Source: Myroides odoratimimus
GTDB taxonomy: Bacteria; Bacteroidota; Bacteroidia; Flavobacteriales; Flavobacteriaceae
Reading direction: 5' to 3'
DNA length: 64,000 bases
Assembly: GCF_001485415.1 (NCBI RefSeq)
Contig: NZ_BCMQ01000001.1
Coordinates: 310,001-374,000, forward strand
Each line of letters begins with the position of its first letter. Positions within the stretch are counted from its first letter, which is position 1. The translations under genes were made by a program, and so were the position numbers. The notes below the pieces were generated by a model. It was given only the letters and a program-made list of their open reading frames with translations, had not been told where the DNA came from and made no database searches. Of this stretch, positions 1-9,261 are shown piece by piece.

Positions 1-22
1 TTATCAAATAATATTGCTTTTA

Positions 23-3000
23 CTAGTTTAATTTAAAATCTACTTGTAAGGCTTCCAGTTCTTCTAGTAATTCTGCTGTGATATTCACTCTACTATTGCG
101 ACTGGTAAACTCTAATCTATTCACTACTCTAAACTCTGGTACATCCACCGCTATAGGCTCATCCATATCAAAGCTTTCACTAGCACCATCCTCTTCATCT
201 CCTTCATTCATTCTTAGCTGTGGCACTGCTACAGGAGTAGCTTCTTTCTCTATTCGTTCTACCTCTAGTACCTCGAAGTTTACAAAGCTATCCCCTTGAT
301 ATCTACTAAAAGCATCTTTGATTAACTCCGCTTGCCTAGAAGCCACATCTTTTACGTTCATCACTACAGTAAGTTTCTTAGCATAAGTAGGGATTACTTC
401 ATGTAATAACTTCATTTCCACAAACTGAATACGAGGCTCGCTCTTCTCTCCTGTATCTTTATTTACCCAACCATCCTTAACTAATATCTTAATGTATACA
501 AATGTATTGTTTAATAAGAAATGTCTAAACTTCAAGAACTCCTCATTGAACATTCTGAACTCAAAGCTCTCGTCATAACCTTCTATGGTAAACATAGCCC
601 AATCTTTCCCTTTAGCAGAAGTACGGAACTGTACATCACTAATCATTCCTCCGAACATCAGATTACGCCCTGTGAAAGGATTCAAGTCTGTCAACTCCTC
701 TACCTTCACATTACAGAAATATCTCATCTCAAACTTAAAGTCATCTAAGGGATGTCCTGAGATATAGATACCTACTACCTCTTTCTCCTTCGCCAACTTC
801 TCCATCGTACTCCATTCCTCACAGATAGGTAATAGAGGCTCAGGTATTTGTACCTCACTACTCTCACCAAATAGACTAAACTGAGAAGAATTATCGTTCT
901 CCTGAGACTTAGCCCCATAGCGTATAGCTTTCTCTAAGAACACGATATTATCACTTGGGTCTGTGTGGAAGTACTGTGCTCTATGTGTGTTTTTAAAACA
1001 GTCAAAACCTCCTGCCAAAGCAAGGTTCTCGAACGCTTTCTTATTTGCTGATCTCAGATCTATCCTCTTCGCTAGGTCAAATACAGAAGTATATAACCCA
1101 TCTTTTCTATTCTCTACGATAGTGTTTACTGCCCCTTGACCTACTCCCTTGATTGCTCCCATACCGAAGCGAATCTCATAGTTATCATTTACTGTAAACT
1201 TGTAGAATGACTCATTCACATCAGGTCCTAATACTTGTAGCCCCATGCGCTTACACTCTTCCATGAAGAAGGTAACCGACTTGATATCATTCATATTATT
1301 AGACAGTACAGCCGCCATATACTCTGCAGGATAATGCGCCTTCAGATATGCTGTCTGATACGCTATCCATGCATAGCAGGTCGAGTGAGACTTGTTAAAC
1401 GCATAAGAAGCAAACGCTTCCCAGTCTTTCCATATCTTCTCTAGTGTAGTAGCATCATGTCCTTTAGCAGAAGCCTGCTCTACGAACTTTGGCTTCATCT
1501 TATCTAGTACATCCTTCTGTTTCTTACCCATCGCCTTACGCAGTACATCAGCCTCACCTTTAGTGAATCCAGCCAACTTCTGCGACAGAAGCATCACCTG
1601 CTCTTGATATACTGTAATACCGTACGTCTCCTGTAAGTATTCTTCACATGCATCTAAGTCATATACGATAGGCTCTTCCCCATTCTTACGACGAATAAAC
1701 GAAGGGATATACTCTAATGGCCCTGGACGATACAGCGCATTCATCGCTATCAGATCGGCAAACACGGTAGGCTTCAGCTCACGCATATACTTCTGCATAC
1801 CTGCAGACTCGTACTGAAACACCCCGATAGTCTCCCCTCTCTGGAACAGCTCGTAGGTCTTCACATCATCGATAGGTATCTTATCTGGGTCTATATCTAT
1901 ACCTGTACGATACTTCACCAGCTTAATCGTGTCCTTAATAAGGGTTAATGTTTTTAAACCTAAGAAGTCCATCTTTAGTAGACCTGCACTCTCTGCTACC
2001 GAGTTGTCAAACTGCGTTACATATAAGTCAGAATCTTTAGCTAGCGTTACTGGAACGAACTTCGTAATATCATCTGGAGTAATAATTACCCCACAGGCAT
2101 GAATACCTGTATTACGCATTGACCCTTCTAGTATCTTAGCTTGCTGTATAGTTTCTGCAGCTAATGACCCCTCTTGAGCTAAGGCTATTAATTCTTTTAC
2201 TTTATCAAATTCTTCTGATCGAAGTACTCCTTTTATAGCGTTCTCATCCTCTGTTAAGAATCGATTCAGATTCCACTTAGATGGCATCATACCTGGGATA
2301 AGCTTCGCGATTCTATCTGCCTCGAATAACGGTAAGTCTAATACCCTAGCCGTATCTCTAATCGCAGACTTAGTCGCCATCTTACCATACGTGATAATCT
2401 GTGCTACCTGATTAGAGCCATACTTATTGATTACATAATCCATTACACGACCACGACCTTCATCATCGAAGTCAATATCGATATCGGGCATCGATACACG
2501 GTCAGGGTTAAGGAAACGCTCAAAAAGCAAATCATACTCGATAGGATCTAGATTCGTAATTCCTAGACAGTACGCTACAGCCGAACCCGCAGCCGAACCA
2601 CGACCAGGACCTACAGATACTCCCATCTCCCTCGCTGCTGCGATAAAATCTTGTACAATCAAGAAATAACCAGGATACCCGGTTCTCTCGATAGTCGCTA
2701 GCTCGAAGTCTAGTCGTTCTCGAATCTCAGCTGTCACCTCAGGATATCTCGCCTCTGCCCCTTTATAAGTAAGGTGTCTTAAGAAGTTATTCTCTCCACG
2801 TTTACCACTTCCATCTCCTTCTAAATCTCGCGCATCTTGAAACTCCTCTGGTATATCGAACTTAGGTAGTAATACATCGCGGTGTAGCACGAATGGCTCT
2901 ACCTTATCCACTACCTCTTGTATATTATAGATGGCATCAGGTAGGTCTGAGAACAGCTCCTTCATCTCCTCAGCAGACTTAAAGTAGTACTCCTGATTAG

Positions 3001-4549
3001 GAAGACCGTATCTATAGCCTCTACCTCTACCGATAGGAGTAGACTGCTTCTCACCATCCTTCACACACAATAGAATGTCGTGTGCATTCGCATCTTTTTT
3101 ATCTAAATAATAAGCATTATTAGTCGCTATCAACTTCACATCGTGTTTACGTGCTAGCTCTACTAATGCCTTGTTCACGCGATTCTCATCCTCTTGATTA
3201 TGTCGCATCAACTCTACGTATAGATCATCGCCGAACTGCTCTTTCCACCATAGTAGGGCTTCTTCAGCTTGGCGTTCACCTACGTTTAATATCTTACCAG
3301 GTACCTCACCATATAAGTTACCCGTCAGTACCATCACATCTTCTTTATACTGCTCTACCACCTGCTTATCGATACGAGGTACATAGTAGAACCCGTCTGT
3401 ATAAGCGATAGATGCCATCTTCGCTAGATTGTGATACCCATTTTTATTTTTAGCAAGTAATACTACTTGATATCCATTGTCTTTTTTAGTCTTATCCGTA
3501 TGATTCTCACAGATAAAGAACTCACATCCCACGATAGGGGTCAGTGTCTGTAATGGTTCCTCTCCATTCTCAGCGCGCTCTTTATTCTTAGCCTCTATCC
3601 CCTTATTATGGTTATTCACAGCCATCACGAAGTGGAATGCTCCCATCATATTACCGTGATCCGTCATCGCTACAGCAGACATATCAAAGTCACCAGCCTT
3701 CTTCACTAGATTATTAATCGCTATCGTAGACTGTAAGATAGAGAACTGTGTATGCACGTGTAAGTGTGCAAAGTTCGCCTGATCTAGTAATTCTTTCTCG
3801 TGATCAGACACTTCCTCAGCTGTCCCACCTTCAAGGTTAGCCAGTCGCTTGCGGATCTCTTCAGACGCTTTCTTTAAGTTAATATGTTTAAGACCAATCA
3901 GCTGAAATGGCTGAGGATTAGCCTCGCGGTAACGCACGATATACTCCTCATCCTGCTGTAACTCCTGCGTAGAGAATGTCCCGTGCTTGATTAACTCTAA
4001 GAAACATCGAGTAGTCGCCTCCACATCGGCAGTAGCATTATGTGCCTCAGCGAACTTCTCACCAAATAAGAATGTATGCAGCTCTGTCAATGTAGGAAGC
4101 TTATATCTACCTCCTCTACCTCCAGGTAGCTTTAGCATCTCAGCCGTCACCTCTGTACACGTATCCAGTACAGGTAGCTCTGACATAATACTATTCACTC
4201 CCTTACGATAAAACTCACATCCCATAATATTCACGTCAAACCCAGCATTCTGACCGACGATAAACTTAGTCTTAGACAGCGCAATATTAAACTTCTCCAA
4301 TGCTTCCATTAGAGAAATACCATCTTGCTCTGCTAATTCTGTTGAGATACCATGTATGCGCTCTGCATCATAAGGAATATTAAATCCTTCTGGCTTAATC
4401 AGATAATCTTGATGCTCTATCAGCTTACCATACTCATCGTGTAACTGCCAAGCGATCTGTATACATCGAGGCCAGTTATCAGTATCGGTAATGGGCGCCT
4501 GCCAACTTTTAGGAAGCCCTGTAGTTTCGGTATCAAAAATTAAATACAT
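23..4549 (-). CDS. dnaE: DNA polymerase III alpha subunit with fused N-terminal DnaQ-type exonuclease
   Basis: This is the replicative polymerase, 1508 aa, about 300 aa longer than a stand-alone DnaE. The extra length is an N-terminal DEDDh proofreading exonuclease with all motifs visible: DTETTG (Asp6, Glu8), Exo II around Asp105 and HNATAD (His170, Asp175). A PHP domain follows (HLHVH at 262-266, TDHG at 296-299). The usual PHP motif HTEYSLLDG reads HTQFSILQS here, so the PHP site may have lost metal ligands. The polymerase core carries PDIDIDF near residues 688-694 with the catalytic aspartates, and a GPGRGSAAGS loop. An OB-fold lies near residue 1300. The start is the first ATG and the stop is TAG. 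The gene stands alone on the minus strand. Polymerase identity is certain; proofreading in cis is inferred from intact motifs. Confidence 0.97.
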   Translation of the reverse strand: MYLIFDTETTGLPKSWQAPITDTDNWPRCIQIAWQLHDEYGKLIEHQDYLIKPEGFNIPYDAERIHGISTELAEQDGISLMEALEKFNIALSKTKFIVGQNAGFDVNIMGCEFYRKGVNSIMSELPVLDTCTEVTAEMLKLPGGRGGRYKLPTLTELHTFLFGEKFAEAHNATADVEATTRCFLELIKHGTFSTQELQQDEEYIVRYREANPQPFQLIGLKHINLKKASEEIRKRLANLEGGTAEEVSDHEKELLDQANFAHLHVHTQFSILQSTIAINNLVKKAGDFDMSAVAMTDHGNMMGAFHFVMAVNNHNKGIEAKNKERAENGEEPLQTLTPIVGCEFFICENHTDKTKKDNGYQVVLLAKNKNGYHNLAKMASIAYTDGFYYVPRIDKQVVEQYKEDVMVLTGNLYGEVPGKILNVGERQAEEALLWWKEQFGDDLYVELMRHNQEDENRVNKALVELARKHDVKLIATNNAYYLDKKDANAHDILLCVKDGEKQSTPIGRGRGYRYGLPNQEYYFKSAEEMKELFSDLPDAIYNIQEVVDKVEPFVLHRDVLLPKFDIPEEFQDARDLEGDGSGKRGENNFLRHLTYKGAEARYPEVTAEIRERLDFELATIERTGYPGYFLIVQDFIAAAREMGVSVGPGRGSAAGSAVAYCLGITNLDPIEYDLLFERFLNPDRVSMPDIDIDFDDEGRGRVMDYVINKYGSNQVAQIITYGKMATKSAIRDTARVLDLPLFEADRIAKLIPGMMPSKWNLNRFLTEDENAIKGVLRSEEFDKVKELIALAQEGSLAAETIQQAKILEGSMRNTGIHACGVIITPDDITKFVPVTLAKDSDLYVTQFDNSVAESAGLLKMDFLGLKTLTLIKDTIKLVKYRTGIDIDPDKIPIDDVKTYELFQRGETIGVFQYESAGMQKYMRELKPTVFADLIAMNALYRPGPLEYIPSFIRRKNGEEPIVYDLDACEEYLQETYGITVYQEQVMLLSQKLAGFTKGEADVLRKAMGKKQKDVLDKMKPKFVEQASAKGHDATTLEKIWKDWEAFASYAFNKSHSTCYAWIAYQTAYLKAHYPAEYMAAVLSNNMNDIKSVTFFMEECKRMGLQVLGPDVNESFYKFTVNDNYEIRFGMGAIKGVGQGAVNTIVENRKDGLYTSVFDLAKRIDLRSANKKAFENLALAGGFDCFKNTHRAQYFHTDPSDNIVFLEKAIRYGAKSQENDNSSQFSLFGESSEVQIPEPLLPICEEWSTMEKLAKEKEVVGIYISGHPLDDFKFEMRYFCNVKVEELTDLNPFTGRNLMFGGMISDVQFRTSAKGKDWAMFTIEGYDESFEFRMFNEEFLKFRHFLLNNTFVYIKILVKDGWVNKDTGEKSEPRIQFVEMKLLHEVIPTYAKKLTVVMNVKDVASRQAELIKDAFSRYQGDSFVNFEVLEVERIEKEATPVAVPQLRMNEGDEEDGASESFDMDEPIAVDVPEFRVVNRLEFTSRNSRVNITAELLEELEALQVDFKLN

Positions 4550-4681
4550 ACTTGATTATAAGAGTTTTAACCTTAAATAAGGTAGAATAGTGTAAAAAAC
4601 AAAGTTACAAAACTTTCAGAACATAGACTCCCTTTTCCACTATCCTTAACAGTATACTACTATATGTTATCAGTTATCAAT

Positions 4682-4723
4682 TGTCATGGATTTACAGTTG
4701 TCGCAGATTTGCAATCCATGACA
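4682..4723. repeat. Intergenic palindrome
   Basis: Perfect 11-bp inverted repeat (TGTCATGGATT / AATCCATGACA) with a 20-nt spacer between dnaE and the next gene's terminator. It lacks a T-run, so it is not a simple terminator. It resembles the other dispersed intergenic palindromes of this window in style but not in sequence. Confidence 0.6.
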
Positions 4724-4732
4724 TCTCTAAAC

Positions 4733-4762
4733 AAAAAAAGACCACTCATAAAGAGTAGTCTT
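4733..4762 (-). terminator. Intrinsic terminator of the 4819-5424 lipoprotein gene
   Basis: Read on the minus strand, AAGACTACTC pairs with GAGTGGTCTT (one G-U) around a 5-nt loop, followed by a run of seven T. It lies about 57 bp past the stop codon. The segment 4771-4788 between stop and hairpin is a copy of the dispersed 18-mer also found at 19779 and 19914. Confidence 0.75.
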
Positions 4763-4818
4763 ATATATCACACAATGCCGAAGGCAAAAATTCCTAATTC
4801 GTAATTCCTAATTCGTAA

Positions 4819-5424
4819 TTATTTCCCTACGCTCACAGGCATTTTATACACCACGCCATCTTGGAAAGACTTCATATCCCTAAGTGTATTCTTATAGTAC
4901 TCTTTCTGTTTCGTAGTTAATTTATAAAACCCTGGCATAGTATCTTTCTTCATATTCGCAAAGAACTCTGCAGTGACCATTCCAGGCACTTGACTATCCT
5001 TATCCGCAAACGTAAATTCACCAGTATTAGTGATATTATTCGCTGTTTTATAGATAGCGATAGGTACCTTAGTTACTTTATCATAAACGATATACTGTGC
5101 GAAAGCTGTCTTTAGGTCAGACACATCTACTGGCACTACATCCCCAAAAGCGAATGTTCTTTCTTCAGGTACGTCTGAGAAAGCATAAGGAACTCTTAAG
5201 GTAAACATCGTTGTATCAGTTTCTGCCTTTAGATACAGTATATTCTCATTAGCCACTCTTAAGTCAGTATACTGAGGTCTCCATGTTTCGAATTTCACTC
5301 CAGTTGTAAATTCTTCATTATTAACCATCGCAATAATACTCGGATCAGCAGTCTTCGTCTCATTCTCACATGCGATGAATCCTAACCCTAATACCATCAA
5401 AACTATCCCTATAACCTTTTTCAT
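4819..5424 (-). CDS. Uncharacterised lipoprotein
   Basis: A 201-aa protein with a lipoprotein signal: MKK, a hydrophobic stretch and a lipobox ending in Cys19 (GLGFIAC). An in-frame ATG 36 bp further upstream would add residues before the natural MKK signal peptide, so I start at 5424. The mature part begins with an acidic linker and has mixed beta-rich sequence; I recognise no domain. It has its own terminator (4733-4762), and upstream there is a short tandem repeat at the likely promoter position. It probably sits in the inner leaflet of the outer membrane. Function unknown. Confidence 0.8.
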   Translation of the reverse strand: MKKVIGIVLMVLGLGFIACENETKTADPSIIAMVNNEEFTTGVKFETWRPQYTDLRVANENILYLKAETDTTMFTLRVPYAFSDVPEERTFAFGDVVPVDVSDLKTAFAQYIVYDKVTKVPIAIYKTANNITNTGEFTFADKDSQVPGMVTAEFFANMKKDTMPGFYKLTTKQKEYYKNTLRDMKSFQDGVVYKMPVSVGK

Positions 5425-5511
5425 ATTTTTAACTATCTTCTTTAATAACAGCAAATACAAAAATATAGTATTTTAACCACACAAAAAAGCTTTATTTTAA
5501 TATAATATTAA

Positions 5512-5555
5512 CTTTTGAACTATTTTTGAACTATTTTTGAACTATTTTTAAACTA
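5512..5555. repeat. Four tandem 11-bp repeats upstream of a lipoprotein gene
   Basis: Four head-to-tail copies of TTTTTGAACTA (first and last with one change each) fill the short gap between the lipoprotein genes at 4819-5424 and 5560-7494. Eleven bp is close to one helical turn. The array lies 88-131 bp upstream of the start at 5424. Confidence 0.85.
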
Positions 5556-5559
5556 CACT

Positions 5560-7494
5560 TTATTTCAAATTAAAACGAATAGTCTTACTTTCTGTTTTTT
5601 CCTCATTAGTAAAGTATTTCAAATCCACATAATCTACTTCTTTAGTATATAATACTGGTTCTATACTAAACTGTTTAAACTCTTGTAAATTATAATCTCT
5701 TGATTTATCACTAGGCCAATAAACACTTATCTTCTTTCCTTGTGAATCACGAAATACATAATCATTTATATAATAGTGATTAGGAGTATTATTACTAAAT
5801 TGAATTTTTAAAGTAAGTTGCTCTTCTCCCATAGACTTTCTCTCTAAAGTTACCTTATAGAACTCTTCATATAAACCCGATTTAACAGTAATTTTCTTTT
5901 CAAAATTTGTATAAAAAGGATGTGTAACGGTCAATGTTCCTGTTGTATGTACTGAAGGTTTAGTTACAACTCCATTAGGAGTAATTCGTATATTAGGATT
6001 ATCTGATCTCCAAACACAATCAGCAGTCGCGCCAGTTGGATGTACAGCTAAAGATGACATATCAAATTCAGAAGGAGATAAATCTGTAGGAAAACCTAAG
6101 TCATAAAAACTAGTCCTTGTGCTAAAATCTAATTCATTTGGAGCTTTGACCAATATTTCACCTACTTTCTTTTTACTTCCGTCACTTTTTGGAGCATAAA
6201 CAGTAATTACATCATCTATATAATCATAATTAAAGATTTTAATTCTATTCCCATATATACCCAAAAATTCAACCTTTGTCGTTTTATTTTTTGAAACAAA
6301 CTCTAGTGACAAAGGACTTGCATTAGCAGGCTCTACAATACAATTAAACATTTTAGATGATTTTTTCGCTATTACAACAGGATTTTCATTAATAGAAAAT
6401 TTAAGAACCCCTGTCTTTAAAACTTGTACTTTTATAGTGGTTTTCAAAATAGGACTAGCTACCGTTTTAACAGTTACAGTATAATCACCCTCTTTGGAAA
6501 CAAATCCATCTCCATTTACAATACCATTTTTAACTTGCAAATCTTTACTAGAACTTTCCCATACTAATTTATCCGCTTCAAAATCTTCAACAAGTAACAA
6601 CTCATTTAAATCAAATGACTCTCCTCCATCTATTTTAACAGATTCTCTCATAAATTTAAATGTTCTTTTTATAACATTTATTTTTAAACTAGCTGCTATC
6701 TTTTTATCTAATGACTGCGCTGTAATAGTAGTTTTACCAATACTTCTTCCTGTCAATTGCATATTATCTATAACAACATAATCACCAAATTCCTTTATCC
6801 AGTTAATACTATCCTTACTAATATTTTTAAAAGTCATTATCTCATTAAGATCAATTGAGGTACCTAAAGCAATATCAACTAACTCCTTCTTAAATACAAT
6901 TTTCCTCTCAATACTTTTGACTCTTAAAACTGCTGTATTATCAGTATTCTTTATAGTAGCTTTCACTATAAAATCACCTTCTTTTAATGCTGTCAGAATA
7001 GTACCTTCTATCTTTCCTTTATCTTCATCCTGAACACTGAATACAATATTTTCCAACTTAACGTTAGTTAACTCTATTAATTCTTTTAAATCCAACTTCT
7101 CCTCTAAATCCAGTACCACATCATTCTTTGTAAATAAAACCTTCTGTTTATCAACTACAATTTTCATAGTTGCTAAAGCTTTAGAATTCTTAGACTGTGC
7201 CTTAATAGTAGTTTCACCACTCTTAAGCCCAACTAAAATACTGTTCTCTTCAAACTTTGCTATAGTAGGATCCTCAACAGTAAATATTATATCTTTACTA
7301 GACACATTTTTTAACTTCAAATCTTGAGTCATATTATATCTTTCTTGTGGTAAAATAGTTCGGTTTGGAGTCATAAAAACAACCTCTTCTATTAGTACAG
7401 GTCCTTCATTATCAATATTCCCCCCATCATCACTTTTAGAACATGAAGAAACAATTAACAAAAAAGCAATAAAAATCAATCTAAAAATTTTCAT
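5560..7494 (-). CDS. Large lipoprotein with tandem Ig-like (Big_2-type) domains
   Basis: A 644-aa lipoprotein: MKIFRLIFIAF signal and lipobox SSC, then at least four consecutive beta-sandwich repeats of about 75 residues, each ending in a Big_2-like block (GLKSGETTIKAQS, ALKEGDFIVKAT, GRSIGKTTITAQS, SKEGDYTVTVKT). Two or more further beta-rich domains follow (WRSDNPNIRITPNGVVT is again Big_2-like). Big_2 domains are common in surface adhesins and carbohydrate-binding proteins. The ATG at 7494 is chosen because it gives a clean signal peptide; a start 39 bp upstream adds an unlikely extension. No catalytic motif is seen. Cell-surface or periplasmic scaffold is the likely role; ligand unknown. 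Confidence 0.8.
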   Translation of the reverse strand: MKIFRLIFIAFLLIVSSCSKSDDGGNIDNEGPVLIEEVVFMTPNRTILPQERYNMTQDLKLKNVSSKDIIFTVEDPTIAKFEENSILVGLKSGETTIKAQSKNSKALATMKIVVDKQKVLFTKNDVVLDLEEKLDLKELIELTNVKLENIVFSVQDEDKGKIEGTILTALKEGDFIVKATIKNTDNTAVLRVKSIERKIVFKKELVDIALGTSIDLNEIMTFKNISKDSINWIKEFGDYVVIDNMQLTGRSIGKTTITAQSLDKKIAASLKINVIKRTFKFMRESVKIDGGESFDLNELLLVEDFEADKLVWESSSKDLQVKNGIVNGDGFVSKEGDYTVTVKTVASPILKTTIKVQVLKTGVLKFSINENPVVIAKKSSKMFNCIVEPANASPLSLEFVSKNKTTKVEFLGIYGNRIKIFNYDYIDDVITVYAPKSDGSKKKVGEILVKAPNELDFSTRTSFYDLGFPTDLSPSEFDMSSLAVHPTGATADCVWRSDNPNIRITPNGVVTKPSVHTTGTLTVTHPFYTNFEKKITVKSGLYEEFYKVTLERKSMGEEQLTLKIQFSNNTPNHYYINDYVFRDSQGKKISVYWPSDKSRDYNLQEFKQFSIEPVLYTKEVDYVDLKYFTNEEKTESKTIRFNLK

Positions 7495-7661
7495 ATTAAT
7501 ATATTTTTCAACAAATATAAATATTTTTAACATATTTTAAAAAAATACAAATACTAAACACACTATTAACCAATTACTTCCTAAAAACAAAGTATACCAA
7601 GATCTTCTTTCTATCTCAACTAGTCCTTAGCAAAGTTCTTTAGCTTCAGAACTGACACGCC

Positions 7662-8303
7662 TTATTTAATCTCTACTCCAGATTTAAAGATACGAGTAGC
7701 AACTACCTTACCTTTCTCGTCATATTCTTTAAATTCCCCATCCACCATTCCGTCTTTAAAATAACCTTTTACCTTAACATTACCATTCGAAAAATATATC
7801 ATAAAAGAACCATCGCGTATTCCTGCTTTATAAATTTCAATGCTTTTAATATTACCATCCTCGAAATATGTTTTTTGTGCACCATCTAATAACCCTGAAA
7901 CAACGTACCCTTCATGAGATAGCTCTCCGTTGAGATGATAATAACTACGCGATACACCATTAGGTTTACCATTAACATAGGCAGTTTCAGAAGACAGTCT
8001 ACCACTATTAAAATATGACCTAGACACCACATGTTTAACATTATTCTTAAACATTACTTCCTCTTCTACTTTACCATCTGGGTAATAGTAATAAGTAATT
8101 CCTTCTAATCCCCCATTCTTATAATTATACCTCTTTCGAATAGTCATTTTCTCATCATACTCTATCCCAGTACCAGTATAAGGCTTATTTTCATTTTGGC
8201 AGTAATACCAGCCTCCAGATGTTACTAACTCACTATTATACACCTCTCGGCTACAACTAATTAAAAATAAGCTCAGTAATAACAAACTAAATATTCTTTT
8301 CAT
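7662..8303 (-). CDS. MORN/YwqK-like repeat lipoprotein
   Basis: A 213-aa lipoprotein (lipobox FLISC, Cys17) made of repeated 22-24-residue beta-hairpin units of the type YYPDGKVEEEVMFKNN, SYFNSGRLSSETAYVNGK and YFEDGNIKSIEIYKAG. This is the repeat pattern annotated as YwqK-family antitoxin or MORN variant. No toxin partner is visible nearby, so the antitoxin label should not be taken literally. A second, larger protein of this type is at 58837-59649. The gene faces away from rpsP across a 418-bp gap that contains a 78-bp element shared with the gap at 32.9 kb. Confidence 0.85.
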   Translation of the reverse strand: MKRIFSLLLLSLFLISCSREVYNSELVTSGGWYYCQNENKPYTGTGIEYDEKMTIRKRYNYKNGGLEGITYYYYPDGKVEEEVMFKNNVKHVVSRSYFNSGRLSSETAYVNGKPNGVSRSYYHLNGELSHEGYVVSGLLDGAQKTYFEDGNIKSIEIYKAGIRDGSFMIYFSNGNVKVKGYFKDGMVDGEFKEYDEKGKVVATRIFKSGVEIK

Positions 8304-8462
8304 ACTTTTTTAATTAAAAATAAGTATAATATCAATATATTCCCTCTTTTAATCTATTTGATCTATTTTGCCCTTTTTGCACAATAATGAAGACACACTC
8401 CTACCCTAACCACCTCACCATCAAACAACAAGGATAATTCTATACTAATTCCTTAGGATACC

Positions 8463-8540
8463 ATTCGGAAATAACCAGTATTTACTTAGGGTAAAGAAAG
8501 GTTTACCGAAGCGTTCTAATTCTCTACCCGAATGATCTAC
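8463..8540. repeat. 78-bp conserved intergenic element, copy 1
   Basis: Aligns without gaps to 32938-33015 (my hand alignment: about 56 of 78 positions identical). Conserved blocks are ATTCGG, CCAGTATTTACTT, GTTTACCGAA, TACCCGAA and ATCTAC. The first block can pair with either CCGAA block, so competing hairpins are possible. Both copies lie in divergent gaps between a minus-strand envelope gene and a plus-strand housekeeping gene. The rest of the 8304-8721 gap holds the rpsP promoter and nothing else I recognise. Confidence 0.7.
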
Positions 8541-8664
8541 AGACTAGCTCAGTTTAGAATAGTAGAAGAGAATTGATTTAATTACGTCATAGAACACACA
8601 GTGTGTCAGATAGATAGAAAATAAAAAAAATCAATATATTAACGAATCACTTCAAAATAAATAT

Positions 8665-8672
8665 TATCTTTG
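8665..8672 (+). promoter_or_regulatory. -7 element of the rpsP promoter
   Basis: TATCTTTG is a perfect match to the Bacteroidota -7 consensus TAnnTTTG, 49 bp upstream of the rpsP start. I could not find a TTG -33 box at the right distance. The predicted transcript would begin near 8679. Confidence 0.6.
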
Positions 8673-8689
8673 CACCTCAATTTTGAACC

Positions 8690-8704
8690 GAGGTCGGGTA
8701 CCTC
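8690..8704 (+). promoter_or_regulatory. Leader hairpin just upstream of rpsP
   Basis: GAGGT (8690-8694) pairs with ACCTC (8700-8704) around a CGGGT loop, within about 40 nt of 5' UTR. A compact hairpin directly before a ribosomal protein gene is a candidate autoregulatory leader bound by S16; this is inference from position and shape only. Confidence 0.4.
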
Positions 8705-8721
8705 AACTAATTAAATTAATT

Positions 8722-9249
8722 ATGTCTGTAAAAATTAGATTACAAAGACACGGTAAAAAAGGAAAACCTTTTTACTGGGTAGTAGCTGCTGATGCACGCG
8801 CTAAAAGAGATGGTAAATTCTTAGAGAAAATCGGAACTTACAATCCTAATACTAACCCTGCAACTGTAGAATTAGATGTTGATGCTGCTGTTAAATGGTT
8901 ATTCAACGGTGCTCAACCTACAGATACTGCTAGAACATTACTTTCTTACAAAGGAGCAATGTTAAAACACCACTTACAAGGTGGAGTTAAAAAAGGAGCT
9001 TTAACTCAAGAGCAAGCTGACGCGAAATTCGCTGCTTGGTTAGAAGAAAAAGCTGCTAAAATCAACGCTAAGAAAGAAGGATTATCTTCTTCTAAAGCTG
9101 CTGACAAAGCTGCTAGATTAGCTGCTGAGAAAGAAGTAAACGCTAAGCGTGCTGCTGCTGCTCAAGCTAAAGCTGCTGAAGCACAAGCTGCTCCTGCAGA
9201 AGAAACTGCTGAAGCAACTGAAGAAAGCAACGAAGAAACTCAAGCATAA
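8722..9249 (+). CDS. rpsP: 30S ribosomal protein S16 (bS16) with Ala/Glu-rich tail
   Basis: Ribosomal protein S16, 175 aa. The N-terminal 80 residues hold the family signature ([20 protein letters not shown], then [14 protein letters not shown]). The remaining ~95 residues are a low-complexity Lys/Ala then Ala/Glu-rich extension ([24 protein letters not shown]), typical of Bacteroidota S16 proteins and absent from the ~82-aa E. coli form. I start at MSVKIR; an in-frame ATG at 8683 lies at the expected transcription start and would add 13 unrelated residues. rimM follows after 12 bp, the usual pairing, so the two are probably one operon. Confidence 0.97.
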   Translation: MSVKIRLQRHGKKGKPFYWVVAADARAKRDGKFLEKIGTYNPNTNPATVELDVDAAVKWLFNGAQPTDTARTLLSYKGAMLKHHLQGGVKKGALTQEQADAKFAAWLEEKAAKINAKKEGLSSSKAADKAARLAAEKEVNAKRAAAAQAKAAEAQAAPAEETAEATEESNEETQA

Positions 9250-9261
9250 TTTACTAGCGAT

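Noticed and set aside
3151..3411. Coding frames antisense to dnaE and other long genes
   Set aside because: They lie wholly within confidently identified genes, have no signal or family features and no promoter.
7662..8303. Toxin-antitoxin system based on the YwqK label
   Set aside because: No toxin-like gene is adjacent to either YwqK-like gene; both are exported envelope proteins with MORN-like repeats.
8541..8575. tRNA-like A-box (TAGCTCAGTTTAGAAT)
   Set aside because: The match is short; no acceptor stem, anticodon arm or TTC loop can be assembled around it.
8683..8721. Upstream in-frame start for rpsP
   Set aside because: It would start at or right by the predicted transcription start and add residues absent from S16; MSVKIR is the conserved N-terminus.
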